Under the pieces are notes generated by a model that did not search any database, was not told where the DNA came from, and worked only from the letters and a program-made list of their open reading frames with translations. A program made the translations under genes and the position numbers. From NCBI GenBank assembly GCA_023053685.1, contig JALIGW010000003.1, positions 143,334,508 through 143,398,507 of the forward strand: DNA of 64,000 nt, read 5' to 3'. Positions 1 through 11,282 of this stretch are shown here, one piece after another; position 1 is the stretch's first letter, and each line of letters starts with the position of its first letter. The stretch comes from Diadophis punctatus similis. Taxonomy: Eukaryota; Chordata; Lepidosauria; Squamata; Dipsadidae.

Positions 1-1048
1 AATCCATTATTTGGAATGGATGCTTTTCCAAAGGAGTTTTTGAGAGAACTTTAAAAAAGAAAAGAACTTTTTTATATATGGAGGGCTGCTATGTCCTTGT
101 TAGCCCTGCACCACTCAGTAGCATGAGATCCTGTCTTTTGTTCCTAATAGATAGCTCCAGCATTGTCTATTCAATCAACTATAGTACAATAATTTCTTCA
201 AAATAATTGTCTGCATGGCTAAGACACTTGTGAGAACCTAAGAGGGACCAGGAAGTTTTTGAGTTCTGTTTTAAATAAGCATCACAATTTTGAAAGGACA
301 GAAAATGTCATCAACATTGGTTAGATGGGGAAGCACATCCCTTCAGGTATGCCTATGTAAAGGCATGGATTAATCAAAGTCAACATGGTTCATCTGTGAT
401 TTTTTTAAAAAGAACATTTCAGTAAGGATTGAACAAACTCATTTATTTCTCTCAGACATCCCCTTTCCACAAAAAGAACATGTTTTTGAGTTAGTAAATG
501 AACTGATTTTAATGTTTCTTCTCAACCTAGTCTAGCTTAAAGATTGTTGCAAGGATAAATGGAGAAGCTGGTAAGGCACCACAATCTCCTTGGAGGAAAA
601 ATAGATCACAAGATGAAATAAATGAATCTGGTTGCAAATTGGCCTGTTTCAATCCATAATCTCAGACTCTTGAGATAAAACATTCATAGAACTCTGTGTA
701 AAATTTATTAACTGGGATGTTCTCTGAAACTAATTGATTTAGGCTTGCAGTTGGCAGCATGCCAGCTCATAGTACAATTATTATTGCCTTTCCCTCTCCC
801 CATAAGTAGTTGTTATGATCTTTGTTCTCAGATCTATTAGTGTATGTATTAGAATGGATTCAAAATGTCAAGTTTGTGCAGATAATTTATAGATGTACTC
901 TTTCCTCTCATTGAGTCACAAGTATTGTTCAAAATAACATAGGAAATTACATGCCATTGCTTCTGAAATTTTATAAAGTGGTAATTCTTATAATATTGAG
1001 AGGTCAAATCGAATAAGGTTATCTAACAGTCAGCAGAATCAGCAATTG
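1..1048. other. Unique AT-rich sequence, no gene seen
   Basis: No repeat family, splice-bounded exon or coding frame could be recognised. Composition is AT-rich and ordinary for intergenic vertebrate DNA. Confidence 0.5.
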
Positions 1049-1069
1049 GAGAGCCAGTTTGGTCTAGTG

Positions 1070-1485
1070 CAGTGATGGCGAACCTTTTTTTCCTTGGGTG
1101 CCGAAAGCACACGCGCACGTGCTATCACACATATGTACGTGCCCACACCCATAATTCAATGCCCCCCATTTGTCCCACCCCCTGCGCATGCACGCATGGC
1201 ACCCCCTCCCTGCCCCCCATTTCCAGACTTCTGGTTGGCCCGGTAGGCCCGGTTTTCACGCTTCCCAGGCTCTAGAGGCTTTCTTGGAGCCTGGGGAGGG
1301 TGAAAACGCCCCCGGAGGCCCTCTAGAGGCTGAAAACACCCTCTCAGAGCCTCCGCGTGAGCCGAAAATCAGCTGGTCGTTGCGCACCTGTGCGCTGGAG
1401 CTGAGCTAGGGCAACGGCTCACATACCGGCAGATATGGCTCTGTGTGCCACCTGTGGCACCCGTGCCATAGGTTTGCCATCACGG
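1070..1485. mobile_element. hAT MITE, CAGTGATGGCGAACC type
   Basis: It has terminal inverted repeats CAGTGATGGCGAACC on the left and, read inward from the right, CCGTGATGGCAAACC. It is flanked by a perfect 8-bp direct repeat GTCTAGTG (1062-1069 and 1486-1493), the target-site length of hAT transposons. It is about 416 bp, GC-rich and CpG-containing, with no transposase frame, so non-autonomous. A second copy lies at 19172-19593. Confidence 0.85.
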
Positions 1486-1668
1486 GTCTAGTGGCTAAAG
1501 CACCAAGTTAGAAAGCAGGAGACTGGAAGCTCTAGTCCTGCCTTAGCCATGAAAGCCAGATGGGTGACCTCAGGCCAGTCTTTCTTTCTCAGACCAACTC
1601 ATCTCACAGGATTGTTGTTATGAGGGCAATAGGAGAAGAAGGTGTGTTGGATATGTTTGCCACCTTGA

Positions 1669-1817
1669 TGTCTATGGAGATTCTCAATCATCCAGGTCAG
1701 GGTAACAGGAAACAGGACTGTCTTGTGTTTTTTTCCCTGAAAGAAGCTTCTTGGATGAGAAGCAACATGTTTTCAAGGGGAAAAAAAACCCTTGAAAACC
1801 GCCTTTTGAAAAACACC
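1669..1817 (+). mobile_element. Hammerhead-like repeat, CTGAAGA family (decayed copy)
   Basis: This 149-bp insertion sits in the SINE and is flanked by a 13-bp direct repeat with one mismatch (TTTGCCACCTTGA at 1656-1668, TTTGCCACTTTGA at 1818-1830). It shares its left end (TCTATGGAGATTCTCAATCA) with the repeat at 43741 and its core with those at 16021 and 53622. The core carries the stem arms GCTTCT and AGAAGC, but box 1 has an extra A and the GAAAC box has become CAAC, so it is presumably inactive. Confidence 0.55.
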
Positions 1818-1912
1818 TTTGCCACTTTGAGTTATTTATAAAAATAACAAAAGCGGGATACAACTAGCTAAATAAATAACTCAGGAAAAACCAGATATCT
1901 GTTAAGATTATA

Positions 1913-1992
1913 GAAGTCTGAAGCATGGCTGACTCAGGAATTCTGGGAGTTGAAGTCCACAGGTCATAAAGGGGCCATAGTTGCCCACCCAC
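1913..1992. mobile_element. Half of a foldback hAT MITE
   Basis: It contains GGAATTCTGGGAGTTGAAG, TCCACAGGTC and CATAGTTGCCCACCC, matching the right arm of the foldback element at 40941-41066. The left arm is missing, so this is a truncated copy. Confidence 0.6.
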
Positions 1993-2038
1993 GTTCCTTC
2001 AAAATAGCTTCTAGTCTGAGTCTTTAATAACTTGCATT

Positions 2039-2480
2039 CAGGGGTAGGGTTCAAAAATTTTAGCAACAGATTCTCTGCCCGGTTGCTGGGTGGGCGTGGC
2101 ATGGGGGCATGGCCTACTTGGCCTCCTGCACCATGGCGGGGGGGCATTTTTACCCTCTCCAAGCTCTGGAGGCTTTCCTGGAGCCTCTGGGAGGGCGAAA
2201 ACAGCCTCCCCTGGGCTCCGGAGGCCCTCCAGAGGCCAGAAACTGCCCCATTTCCAGACTTCTGGTACTTTCAGTAAGCCCATTTTTCACCCTCCCAGAG
2301 CCTCTGCACGGGACCTGCACTTACCTGGCATCCAAAATGGGCCACATGGAGACTCCTGGGAGGGGCAGGGTGGGGTGAGCGGGGTCAGCCAGTCCTTGCA
2401 ACTACTGGTTCGGTGAACCAGATGTCAAATTAACATCCAGTTCACCCGAAACAGTCCGAACTAGCTGAATCCCACCCCTG
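2039..2480. mobile_element. hAT MITE, CAGGGGTGGG type
   Basis: The ends are CAGGGGTAGGGTTC on the left and AATCCCACCCCTG on the right. They are flanked by a perfect 8-bp direct repeat CTTGCATT (2031-2038 and 2481-2488). At 442 bp it has no transposase. The GTGGGCGTGGC interior segment and the TTCACCCGAAACAGTCCG-like right arm match the group with the copies at 16324 and 22527. Confidence 0.85.
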
Positions 2481-2488
2481 CTTGCATT

Positions 2489-3313
2489 CCTGTAGATGAA
2501 CAAAATAGGGGGGAGGGATCCCTTCTATTTAAGGTTTGAATTCCCCACATTTAGCTTTCCATTATTTAGCCCTTGGTGTTATCAATTTTTAACAATTTTT
2601 ACCTCATGGATGCTAAATGAGTTCTTGCTGAATTATAATTGCATAAAAAGAGGATATTTTTTTCCACAACAAATGAGGCCTGATTGTTTCCTCTAATCTC
2701 ATAGAATGTGGATTTAAAAATGGACTGTATTGTATGGTATTCCCAGGTCCCCATCCACCATGATTGTTGCTGTTTATCAGTGTTATTCCCTGTTTTGTAT
2801 CCAGATTTGGGAGCTCTTCAGAGAATGGACAAGGAATTAAAATGTAGTGAGGGAACTATCCAACTATGCAGTCACACCTTTCCAATAAGATGAACAGGAA
2901 GAAAATGTACATAACAATATTTGTTGTTTTTTTCTGTGTTGTTCTAAAACTTCTGGAGCACCAGTAAGATCATGATTCAAGACAAACTTCAGTTCATTAT
3001 TCCTCATTTTAAGCAGACTCAATGATATAAATATAATGTTGCCTGACTGACAATGAGTCTTCTAACCTTTCTTCAGGCTCCTTATAATCTGCTGTTTCTA
3101 GGAGTGATGAGAAAAACTTGGGGTGGGATCAGTCTAGGACACAATGATATAAAAATGCACCAACTCCCATGTAGTACAGTCTTTAGAATAATGGTATTAG
3201 CACATTATTATGATCTAATAATTTATCCTCATAATATTAGGATAAGAAAGAAAATTCTTTTTGAAGGATGTTTGCTCTGTTTTGGTGCTTTTCCTGGCAA
3301 GAAAAAAGAGAAG
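2489..3313. other. Unique sequence between two MITEs
   Basis: Short incidental open frames only. No repeat family or exon recognised. Confidence 0.45.
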
Positions 3314-3321
3314 TACTACAG

Positions 3322-3676
3322 CAGAGGTGGGTTCCCCCCAGTTCGCACCAGTTTGCCCGAACTGGTAGCAAACCGCTGGTGATGTCATTATGACGTCACA
3401 GAACCAGTTTGGTCGGTGCCGGTCCGTGGGCGCCGCCATCTTTAAAAAAATTTTTTTTTAATTTTTCCCGGGTTTTTTTTCTTCTGTGCATACGCAGAAG
3501 TTGAGTTTTTGGCACTGTGCATATGTTGCCATCTTGTTTTTGGCTTTTTAAATTTTTTCAGATTTTTCGGCACTGCGCATGCGCAGACGTGCAATGCATG
3601 TGTGCGCCCATGAGGCGCAGCCACGCGGCGCGGGAGGAAGCGAACCGGCAGCGAGGTAAGTTAGAACCCACCCCTG
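3322..3676. mobile_element. hAT MITE, CAGRGGTGGG type
   Basis: The ends are CAGAGGTGGGTTC and GAACCCACCCCTG, with a perfect 8-bp target duplication TACTACAG (3314-3321 and 3677-3684). The 355-bp interior has the GTGATGTCATTATGACGTCA block and CGCATGCGCAGA, making it locally CpG-rich against an AT-rich background. No transposase is encoded. Confidence 0.87.
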
Positions 3677-3684
3677 TACTACAG

Positions 3685-5541
3685 GTAAGCTAGATGAGCA
3701 GTTGCCAACTCTCCTAGACCCAAACATTGGTACAGATGCTGATCTTCAGAGTCAGAATAAGAGGAATTGCATCTAGTTCTGGTTCACTGCATTTATTAAC
3801 TGTAGTTTACAAGAAGGAAGAAGAACAATTTTAAAGGTTATTTCTATCCTTCCACAAAGTTATCCATGATGGTAGAAGTGATGGTGTGGATCAAGATATA
3901 CCTTAAAATATTTATCAAGTTATCCTTGATAAATAAAACAAAACCTTTTAACAAATGCCTTTAAGTTTGTCAAACATTCTGGCAAATCACATTGCATCTT
4001 AGGAAATCTCTGTGGATCATTTCCAGTGCTGTCCATTTGTTCTCAGCTCCCAGTAAATAAAATAACAATGAATACATAAATACTGACAGAGCTTACCTTA
4101 AAAACAATTTACACGGCAACTTTTGCACAACAAAGTATGTGAAAAACCCAAGATTTCTAATAACATCATATAATTGAGCTCAATTTATATTTGCATCCTG
4201 ACAATTTATGGAAATCACTACTGAATTTTTATGCAATTCTAGAAGAGCAGAGGGATATGAAAAATGAAAAAAAAAACTACCAGAAAGATTTTAAAAAGAA
4301 AAGTGTACAAATTATGTTAACTTTATATATTTAGTGAAGATTAATCATTTTTCTGTACTACATTTTCACATTTAAAATTGATGTTTACATTCAAGATTTA
4401 ATGTGTTCATACTATTGCAGTCTACTGTTGTTATAAATAATCTTGGGCAGAATTTGAACTCTAAATAATTCAGTATGTTTTTTAAAAAAATGTCACACAA
4501 ATGAATATTCATTTTACTATGTACTAGTAGTTATTAAAGGCTTATTCCTATTAAAGTCTGAGACATCTGGGAAAATCTGGATGTTGTCCTATCAATATTC
4601 TTTTAATTCTTTATGCCTTAAGTGCATTTAAAATTTAATCCGCAGATTATATGGAAAAACTTCATTTGTTCTGGCTATAAATCATATCTTACTAGAGGAA
4701 ACCAAATTTTCTAAGATCACAGATTGGAAAATTATTAACTTAATTCTTTACAAATTGCATGAAAGATAATATCTGATAATCCATTAAGGGCATCTTAATC
4801 AATGTCTTTTACCTAAGCACGCTGATAAGAGTCCAAGCACTGTTGATTAAAAGAGTGCAGTGTAATGGTTTATTAAAATGTCAAAGCACTTGAAATTAAT
4901 ACTGTGCTAATGCATCAAGCAACTAATTTAGTTTGGAGAAAGTCGCTGTGTGCCAAGGATTTAGAGTTAAAAACAATTGGATTGTATGTAACTTGCCAAA
5001 AGAGAATAAAATAGAGTTGATATTCTATACATGCAGCAAATCTAGATTTTGGGTTTACATACGCAGCATAGGAAACTTAAGTTCTTTCTGGCTTTAAAAA
5101 AAAAATCAACCCACTTGAGTTCAGTGCACCTCCTTGGGCACAAGTAATTTATATCCATAAACCAGCAAAGTTAGTGTATTTGGGTTTAAAATTGAACAGG
5201 TCATTGTAATGGTGTTGTGGATTAAGTGCTCTACATTTTATTTGCAAGGCAGTACTGTGCTGAATTGAAGAAGAATAACTATATCAAACTGAATTGGAAA
5301 GAGTCTTATAGGAACTGTATTAGAAATCAAGAAGTTTCACCCAGATGGAGGAAAATTGAGAAAATATGAGGAAAATAAAATTTTAGAGGAATGTTGCCTC
5401 GTTCTAGCTTAAGTGGGTTACGCTGGAAATAAGAAATCATAGCTTGTGGATTGTTTTTTCTCTCCTTTTTCCTTCAATTGATCTTATCTTGAAAATCTGT
5501 AGATTGACTAGACTGAGGCCATCACCATCCACAAGAAACTT
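3685..5541. other. Unique AT-rich stretch, possible conserved element near 4790-5000
   Basis: No transposon ends or coding frame seen. The part around 4790-5000 has the dense mix of homeodomain-like TTAAT/ATTAA motifs, balanced base composition and absence of repeats typical of vertebrate conserved non-coding elements. That is an impression from composition only. Confidence 0.35.
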
Positions 5542-5893
5542 CAGGCATACCTCGTTTTACTGAACTTCAATATATTGTGCTTCACAGATACTGTGTTGTT
5601 GTTTTTTACAAGACTCTCCAACAACAAAAAGATTATGATTCAGTGAAAGGGTAAATGTCAATTAGCATATTTTAGCAATAAAGTGTTTTCAACCAAGATG
5701 TGTACATGAGGTTTATTTGGACAGAATGCTATTGCACACTTAACAGACCACAGTATAGTGTAAACATAACTTTTATATGCACTGGGAAACCAACAGAATT
5801 CATGTCACTTGTTTTATTGTGATGGTCACAATGTGAGATACCCTATTTCCCCAAAAATAAGACCTATCCCAAAAATAAGCCCCAGCATGTTTT

Positions 5894-8418
5894 TTTTTAT
5901 TCAAAAAGTTTTATTAGTACAAAATTACATAAGTAGTAGCAAAATATTAAATATAAAGTACAAACATTTTTGTTTTTTTCTCCCCCCCCCCGAACCCACC
6001 CCCTTCCCTCCCCACCTCCCCCCCGGACTTCCCAGAGATAATACAGGGCATAATAATAAATTTAAATTGTTAATAAAAAGAAAAAAAAAGAAAAAAAAGA
6101 ACACTATTTTTAAAAAACTTCAACTCCAGATTATACACTAATAATATATCGCATTTGTATACAATAGTAAAGATACAAAAAAGAAAAAGAAAAAGAAAAA
6201 AAGAGAAATCTCTTTAACAATACAAACAAACAAACCTCCTACCTCCTCCCTTCAATCCTCTATCTTATACAAAGTAAATGTTATATAAATAATAACTAAA
6301 TATAAAATACAAAAATCTTAAACTGATATTATTGACATTAAAAATAACCTCTAAGATAAAACTTAACTAAATGTTACATAAGTAATCATCAAATATTAAA
6401 TTTCATCATGATATTAATAACATAATATTATTCTAAATTAACTTACTAACTTCAATAAACAAAAAAAGAAAGGGAAAAAAGAATAAACAAATCTTCAACA
6501 AACTATATATATCTAATATTATTAACATTAAAAGTAACCTCAAAGTTATATAAAACTTAGCTAAATATTGCATAGGTAATCATTAATTAGGGAAAAGGAA
6601 AAATGCAATCATATTAGTCTCTATCCGTCCAATATATTTCAACATCACATTGTTTTGTATCTTGATAGTTCATCTTTTAATAGTTCAGTAAATTCGAATT
6701 TGTCGACTCGTCTCCCATCTGATCCCAAACCTCCATCTCCTTTTCCCCAGCTATCTGGTTCTGGCACTCCTTTTGTGTTTTTGAATCTATTTCCTTTTGA
6801 TCCATCAAAGATGGCTTCCCCTCCTCCTCCTCTTTTATTTTCATACATCCTTCCTCTGGAATCTTGGATATATCAGCCTTTAAAACATTGACATAAAATT
6901 CAGTAGCTTTTTTTATCGTGTTGAGCCGGTATCTTTTTCCAGAAAATTTCACTGCTACTCCAACTGGCGCTTCCCATTTATATTGTAAATTTAATCTCTT
7001 AAATTCATCAATCAAAAAAGTGTAGCTTTTTCTGGCTTTAAGCATTTTAGAGGGGATTTCTTTCCAAATCTTTAGTTCCTGACCATTCACCATGAGATTA
7101 TTGTTAAACGTTGCTTGTATAATTCTATTCCGTAAAGCTCTTGTGGTAAAATATATGACAATGTCCCTTGGTAAATGCTTTTGTTTAGCGTACCACGAAT
7201 TGATTCTGTATATTTTGTCGATTTGTGTAGCCAATTCCACTTTAGAAATTCCAGACACCTGATCCAATACATCAACCATCCTTCCTTTTAAATTTTCATA
7301 TAATCCTTCTTTCAAACCTCTGACCCTTATAGCAACTTCCATGGATCTGAACTGTGTCATCAAGACCTCTTTTTCAAAATTTGCAATATCATTTTGGATT
7401 TTATCTATGTAATTCACCGAGGTTGCCAAAGCTTGTTTATTTGTTTCAATACGTTCTGCCAAAACTTCAATATTTGTTGCTAAACCTTTGCAAACCTCTA
7501 ACACATCAAATCTGAGTTGTTGATTCATATTCTTCAAAGCAGCCTGCATTTTTTGTCTATCTCACTTATTTTCTGATTAAATTCCAAAGTAAGGTTCATG
7601 TTTCATAATCTTTAAATTATTTAATAAATTTTCAGGTGTCAAAGGCTGTGGAGGTGTTAGCTCAGTATTAAGTTGCATTTTAGAAATATATCCAGATGTA
7701 TAGTCATTTCTTTTAGTCAAAACAATCTTTCCAGATTTTGAAGCCATTATGGTGTTTCAAAAGAGTACAAAGAAGAAAGAAAGCCAGGTGCCTGATTAAA
7801 GTTCTTTCCAGTTTAAAAACCAGGTAGTCTTTTATTATTGGAAATATTTCAATTATAACTTTAATCCAGGGTTAGGAGACAGAGAAAGAAAAAACCATTT
7901 TTCCAAGTTAAAAGTTTCCATAAGAGAGAAAAAAAAAGCCTCTGGGAAAACAAAAGTCACTTTCACTTCTCAATCACCATATTGTTACTTTGTTTCCTTT
8001 GTTCCCTTGCCGAAGTGAAAGCTTGCCCAGGAGTTGAAAAAAAAAGAAAAAAGAGGTTTCAATACTTGCCCATCTCACGCCTGTTTCTCTCTGTCTGCTT
8101 CTGTAGTTCAAATGTAATTATAAATCCCATTCTTGAAGCAGCGGCTGGTCACGACATCTAGCTCCGCAAAGGCGGAGGTTTCCTGATCTTCGGAGCTGGA
8201 GACAGGCTGCATGGGGAGCTCTCCCTTCGCGCCCTACCAGATGGCTCCTAGGGCGCTGGGGGGGGCTCTACCCCACCTGTCAAGCTCTCATCTCTCCCCT
8301 TTGCCCGGGGAAGAGATTTCAAAGCCGCCAGACAGCTGTTCTGGCGGCTTTTAATGAAGATCGGAAAGGCGCCCGACAAGGGGACGTCCGCGATGGCGCG
8401 CTCCAAACCGGAAGTCTC
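5894..8418 (-). mobile_element. L1 retrotransposon with ORF1 but no ORF2 (HAL1-like)
   Basis: The element is flanked by a perfect 15-bp target-site duplication GCCCCAGCATGTTTT (5879-5893 and 8419-8433) and ends in a poly-A tail on the minus strand. Reading the minus strand it has a GC-rich CpG-containing 5' region (8418-7748), ORF1 (7747-6677) and an AT-rich 3' region of about 780 bp with a G-rich tract (about 6020-5965, seen as C-rich on plus). No reverse transcriptase or endonuclease is present between ORF1 and the tail, so it is an internally deleted or ORF1-only L1, similar in plan to mammalian HAL1. Confidence 0.8.
6677..7747 (-). pseudogene. L1 ORF1 protein, frameshifted
   Basis: L1 ORF1p is the RNA-binding chaperone that coats L1 RNA. 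The longest open frame (290 residues, 7549-6677) shows an N-terminal coiled-coil region (residues about 1-75), an RRM-like region with AIRVRGLKE near residue 75, and a C-terminal domain containing LPRDIVIYFTTRALRN and YRLNTIKKATEFYVNVL. This order is that of the Transposase_22 family. The likely original start is the ATG at 7747 (peptide MASKSGKIV). That frame stops near 7596, and the coding sequence continues in other frames, which implies one frameshift near 7605 and a lost A in the run just before 7549. The gene is therefore broken at its N-terminus while its domain part is open, so the copy is fairly young. The C-terminus is low-complexity and Glu/Lys-rich. Confidence 0.85.
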
Positions 8419-9106
8419 GCCCCAGCATGTTTTAATGTGTGTGCCTAATATAAGCCCTACCCCCCAAAATAAGCCCTACTTAAGAGGATGCACCGCCCAT
8501 TCCATCTGGTTGCTTGCAAGGCAGGTGGCGGTGGAGCTGCCCTATGCACCCTGCACCACCTTATGTCAGAGCCCCCTCAGCCAGGCCATCCACACCCTGA
8601 CATCAGCAGCCATATGCAGCAGGAGCCCCTGTGACCGCCAACCCACTTCTACTTGCTCACGGCCATAATGGAGCAGGAGGCCGAGTGGTGTGCTGGTACC
8701 GCAGCTGCGAGGTGAGGCAGGTGTCATGGCCCGGCTGTGGGGGCCCTGAGGTAAGCCAGTGCAGGGCACATGGGGCAGCTCCACCCCACTGCCTCACCTC
8801 GTGGCTGTGGCACCAGCAGAAGCAGAAGTGGGCCGGCGGTCACACAGGGTCCTGCTGGATGGGGCTACTGGAGCCGCCACCGCGAGGTGATGTATGTGTT
8901 GGGGCGTGAATGGCCTGGCTTTGCGGGGGCCCTGAAGAAAACTGGTGCAGGGCGTGTAGGGCACTGACACTCTGTGAGCAAGCAGAAAAAGTGGGCCTCT
9001 CATATATTGGCGGGGGGGGAAGACACCCCCCAAAATAAGCTGTAGTGTTTATTTTGGGGCCCAAAAGAAAATAAGACCTGGTCTTATTTTCAGAGAAACA
9101 TGGGTA

Positions 9107-9606
9107 TGTGGTGGTCTGGAACCAAACCTGCAACATCGCTAAGGCACACCTATACTGTTATGACAAAATGATGACATGTTTATAGTGACATGATTGCAAA
9201 ATTTTTGTCACTACATCCTAATGTCTGAGACAAGGATGCAGGTTACAGATTCATATGAGAATGCTATTATATATGTTGCCATTTGCCCTCTGAGCCCTGT
9301 TCACCGCACCCTATAGCATCCATAACTGAAGTTTAGGTAGAGAACACATCATTGTTGCAGTCAGTAAGCTTACAAAAACAGTTACATTTCTATTTGCATA
9401 TCAACTAAGGCACAGGGACAATTGACACACAGAAATACACAAAGGTAAGCTTTGTAATATTTCTAGTGTTGCTTTCTGCTCATTTTTATCCTAAGACTGA
9501 GATCACATAGAAACAAATGCAGGTTTACAAATGCAAGTTTTCACGTTCATTTTCCAAATTGAATGTTTCATTCACTCTGTCCTCATCACAAATTATACCA
9601 TTGTAC
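9107..9606. other. Tigger1-like right end, then unique sequence
   Basis: 9107-9152 is the right end of the Tigger1-like element. The rest shows no recognised repeat or exon. Confidence 0.4.
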
Positions 9607-9845
9607 CAGTGGTGGGTTCCTGCCAGAGCTGTCCAGTGCGTAACTCCGGTAGGAAGCGGCCGATTGCGCAATTTGTGCCTGACCGCTCCGGAGCCCTCTC
9701 CACCAGTCCATCGCGCGCGTCGCCATCTTTTTCTGAGAATTTTTGGCCGATTTTGCTTCTGAATCGCACTGAAATCTCTCTCTCGCACGCGTCCCCTCGT
9801 GAAATTTCGGCGAGATTTTGCTTCCGTGCATGCGTTAAATTCTGT
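9607..9845 (+). mobile_element. hAT MITE, CAGTGGTGGG type, truncated
   Basis: It starts CAGTGGTGGGTTCCTGCC and continues through the GTCCAGTGCG, GCGGCCGATTGCGCAATTTG and GACCGCTCCGG blocks shared with 18343-18611 and 61957-62289. The right end and target duplication are missing. Open frames across it on both strands are CpG-rich shadows, not genes. Confidence 0.7.
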
Positions 9846-11137
9846 GCTAAATTCCTTGGGTGTTTTTTTAGGCCTTCCAGCACATGCCAATGCTTTTAAA
9901 TCTTGATGACATGGAATGCATCTCTGAAATTCTGGGGTCCCAATCATTTTTTGTCATACTATTTGTTCTAGAAATGTTTCATTTCAATGCCTGTTCCCTG
10001 TTCCCTAGTTGCAAGGTTGAACTTTGCCTATCTACTTCCCTACCCTTTTTCTTAACCTCTTTCCTGCTTGGATAGATAGCAAGACTAGAAAAGGATGTTC
10101 AGAAGGGAAACTGTGTTGGCTCCTATTATCTGCAAATTGCCAATCATTCATCAGTAGCAAAACATGTCTTTGGAATATTCAGACATGTGGAGGCATTTTC
10201 AAGAAACATTGTAAATGATCTCTTTCTGTAAAAAGAATAAAATAACAGCACACCCTTAATATTGAGTGAAAATTGGTGACTGACAAGAGACAAACAATTC
10301 CCCCAATTCTTTAGTCAATGTAATAACTGTTAATTATGTGAAATGAAGCAATTTCCCCCTGTTATAAAGGAGGGATGGTTTCTAAATATGTCTGCTGTTT
10401 GGAAATGCATGGCCCTTCAATCTAAAAAGAGAGTGCTATTTGAGTTGTTCCATTTGTTTGGGAAAATAGGTCCAAATTGATTAAACTAATCATTTTATTC
10501 TAACTGCTCTTTTTTAAAGGCAACTGCTGATTGCATGCCCCTTTTGTAGCTACAGCAAAGCCCAAAATGGTACAACATAACCATCTTGCCAGTTGTCACA
10601 ACTATTTGCTCATTCTTTAATTAAGCATAATATAGGAAACTGTATAATTCACATCTAATTAGAGAACATCTCCTTCAGTCATAAGGCAATATGGTTTGGA
10701 GAGAGAGAGAAAAGTAAGTAGTGGTGTGGATGTCAAAATGCCTGTTGTTGATGTCCCATTCTTTTGGACAAAAGACCAGAACTGCCATCAGATTGTTTGT
10801 TTCACCTCTTCCTTCTCAACATCTTCTGAAATACGGGAGAAATGTTCATTCACTGAAATAGCCTGAAATCTAATAAAGATCTACAGCTCCAATAGAAAGT
10901 TAAGTGTATTTAAGATCAATGATTGAGTGGGCTTAACCAACAAACAAGCAAACAAACCTATTCAGATCTCTTTTGAATTGAGGCTAAATGGCTTTATTGT
11001 TGTGCAGTCAAAGGATCACCTCTCCTACCCAGATTGAGCCCAAGCTATACTTCAGAGGGGCTGCCGAGGGTCCTCATTCTACATAAGAAGTAGGTAATGG
11101 AGGGGCACAAATGTGCCTTCTTGTGATAGCCAAGACC
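9846..11137. other. Unique sequence, possible conserved stretch 10230-10700
   Basis: No transposon ends or coding frame. The part around 10230-10700 is repeat-free and rich in TTAATTA-like motifs, as in conserved non-coding DNA. Confidence 0.35.
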
Positions 11138-11282
11138 AGCAGTGGATTGCTCCTGGTTCGGCCCGGTTCTCTGAACCGGTAGCGCCGGCAGTGGGAGGCT
11201 CCACCCACCTGCCCAGGATGCATGCGCAGAAGCATCACGCACACATGAACCAGTAGCAACAGGTTTTAGAACCCACTACTAT
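11138..11282. mobile_element. Short hAT MITE related to the CAGTGGTGGG group
   Basis: Left end AGCAGTGGATTGCTCC and right end GAACCCACTACTAT, with an 8-bp direct repeat CCAAGACC at 11130-11137 and 11283-11290. The interior has GGTTCTCTGAACCGGTAG and GCATGCGCAGAAGCA as in its relatives. The exact edges are uncertain by two bases. Confidence 0.65.

Larger units (their letters stand above)
1049..1881 (+). mobile_element. Squamate tRNA-derived SINE, interrupted twice
   Basis: The 5' part (GAGCCAGTTTGGTCTAGTG, then GGCTAAAGCACC after an insertion) resembles the tRNA-related head of squamate SINEs. The body carries the GGGTGACCTCAGGCCAGTC segment and the tail runs through a TTATTTATAAAAATAA motif to AT-rich sequence. 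Two later insertions split it: a hAT MITE at 1070-1485 and a hammerhead-like repeat at 1669-1817. Each is bounded by duplicated SINE sequence, so the SINE is the oldest layer. Family assignment (Sauria/Squam type) is from memory of the consensus; the SINE nature is secure. Confidence 0.75.
5839..9106. mobile_element. TA-flanked MITE (ACCC..AAAATAAGACC ends) holding an L1
   Basis: Left end TACCCTATTTCCCCAAAAAT then AAGACC. The right end read inward is TACCCATGTTTCTCTGAAAA then TAAGACC, giving about 25 bp of imperfect inverted repeat with TA at each edge, as for Tc1/mariner-like MITEs. Characteristic AAATAAGCCC motifs recur near both ends (5868-5882, 8448-8500, 9032-9062). Without the L1 insertion (5894-8418) it is about 740 bp. 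It encodes nothing recognisable. Confidence 0.6.
5542..9152 (-). mobile_element. Tigger1-like (pogo/mariner) DNA transposon, split by nested insertions
   Basis: The left end starts CAGGCATACCTCG. The subterminal sequence includes TATATGCACTGGGAAACCAA, TAGTGTAAACATAAC and TGCTATTGCACACTTAA. The right end (9107-9152) contains TGGTGGTCTGGAACC, AAACCTGCAACATCG and CACACCT. As I recall it, this order and sequence match the reverse strand of the mammalian Tigger1 family. Only terminal parts are present (about 297 and 46 bp). A second transposon fills 5839-9106. No transposase is left. Confidence 0.6.

Noticed and set aside
9525..9947. Overlapping open frames on both strands up to 140 residues
   Set aside because: CpG-rich hAT MITE interior read in several frames; the same blocks recur at 18343 and 61957 without conserved coding.
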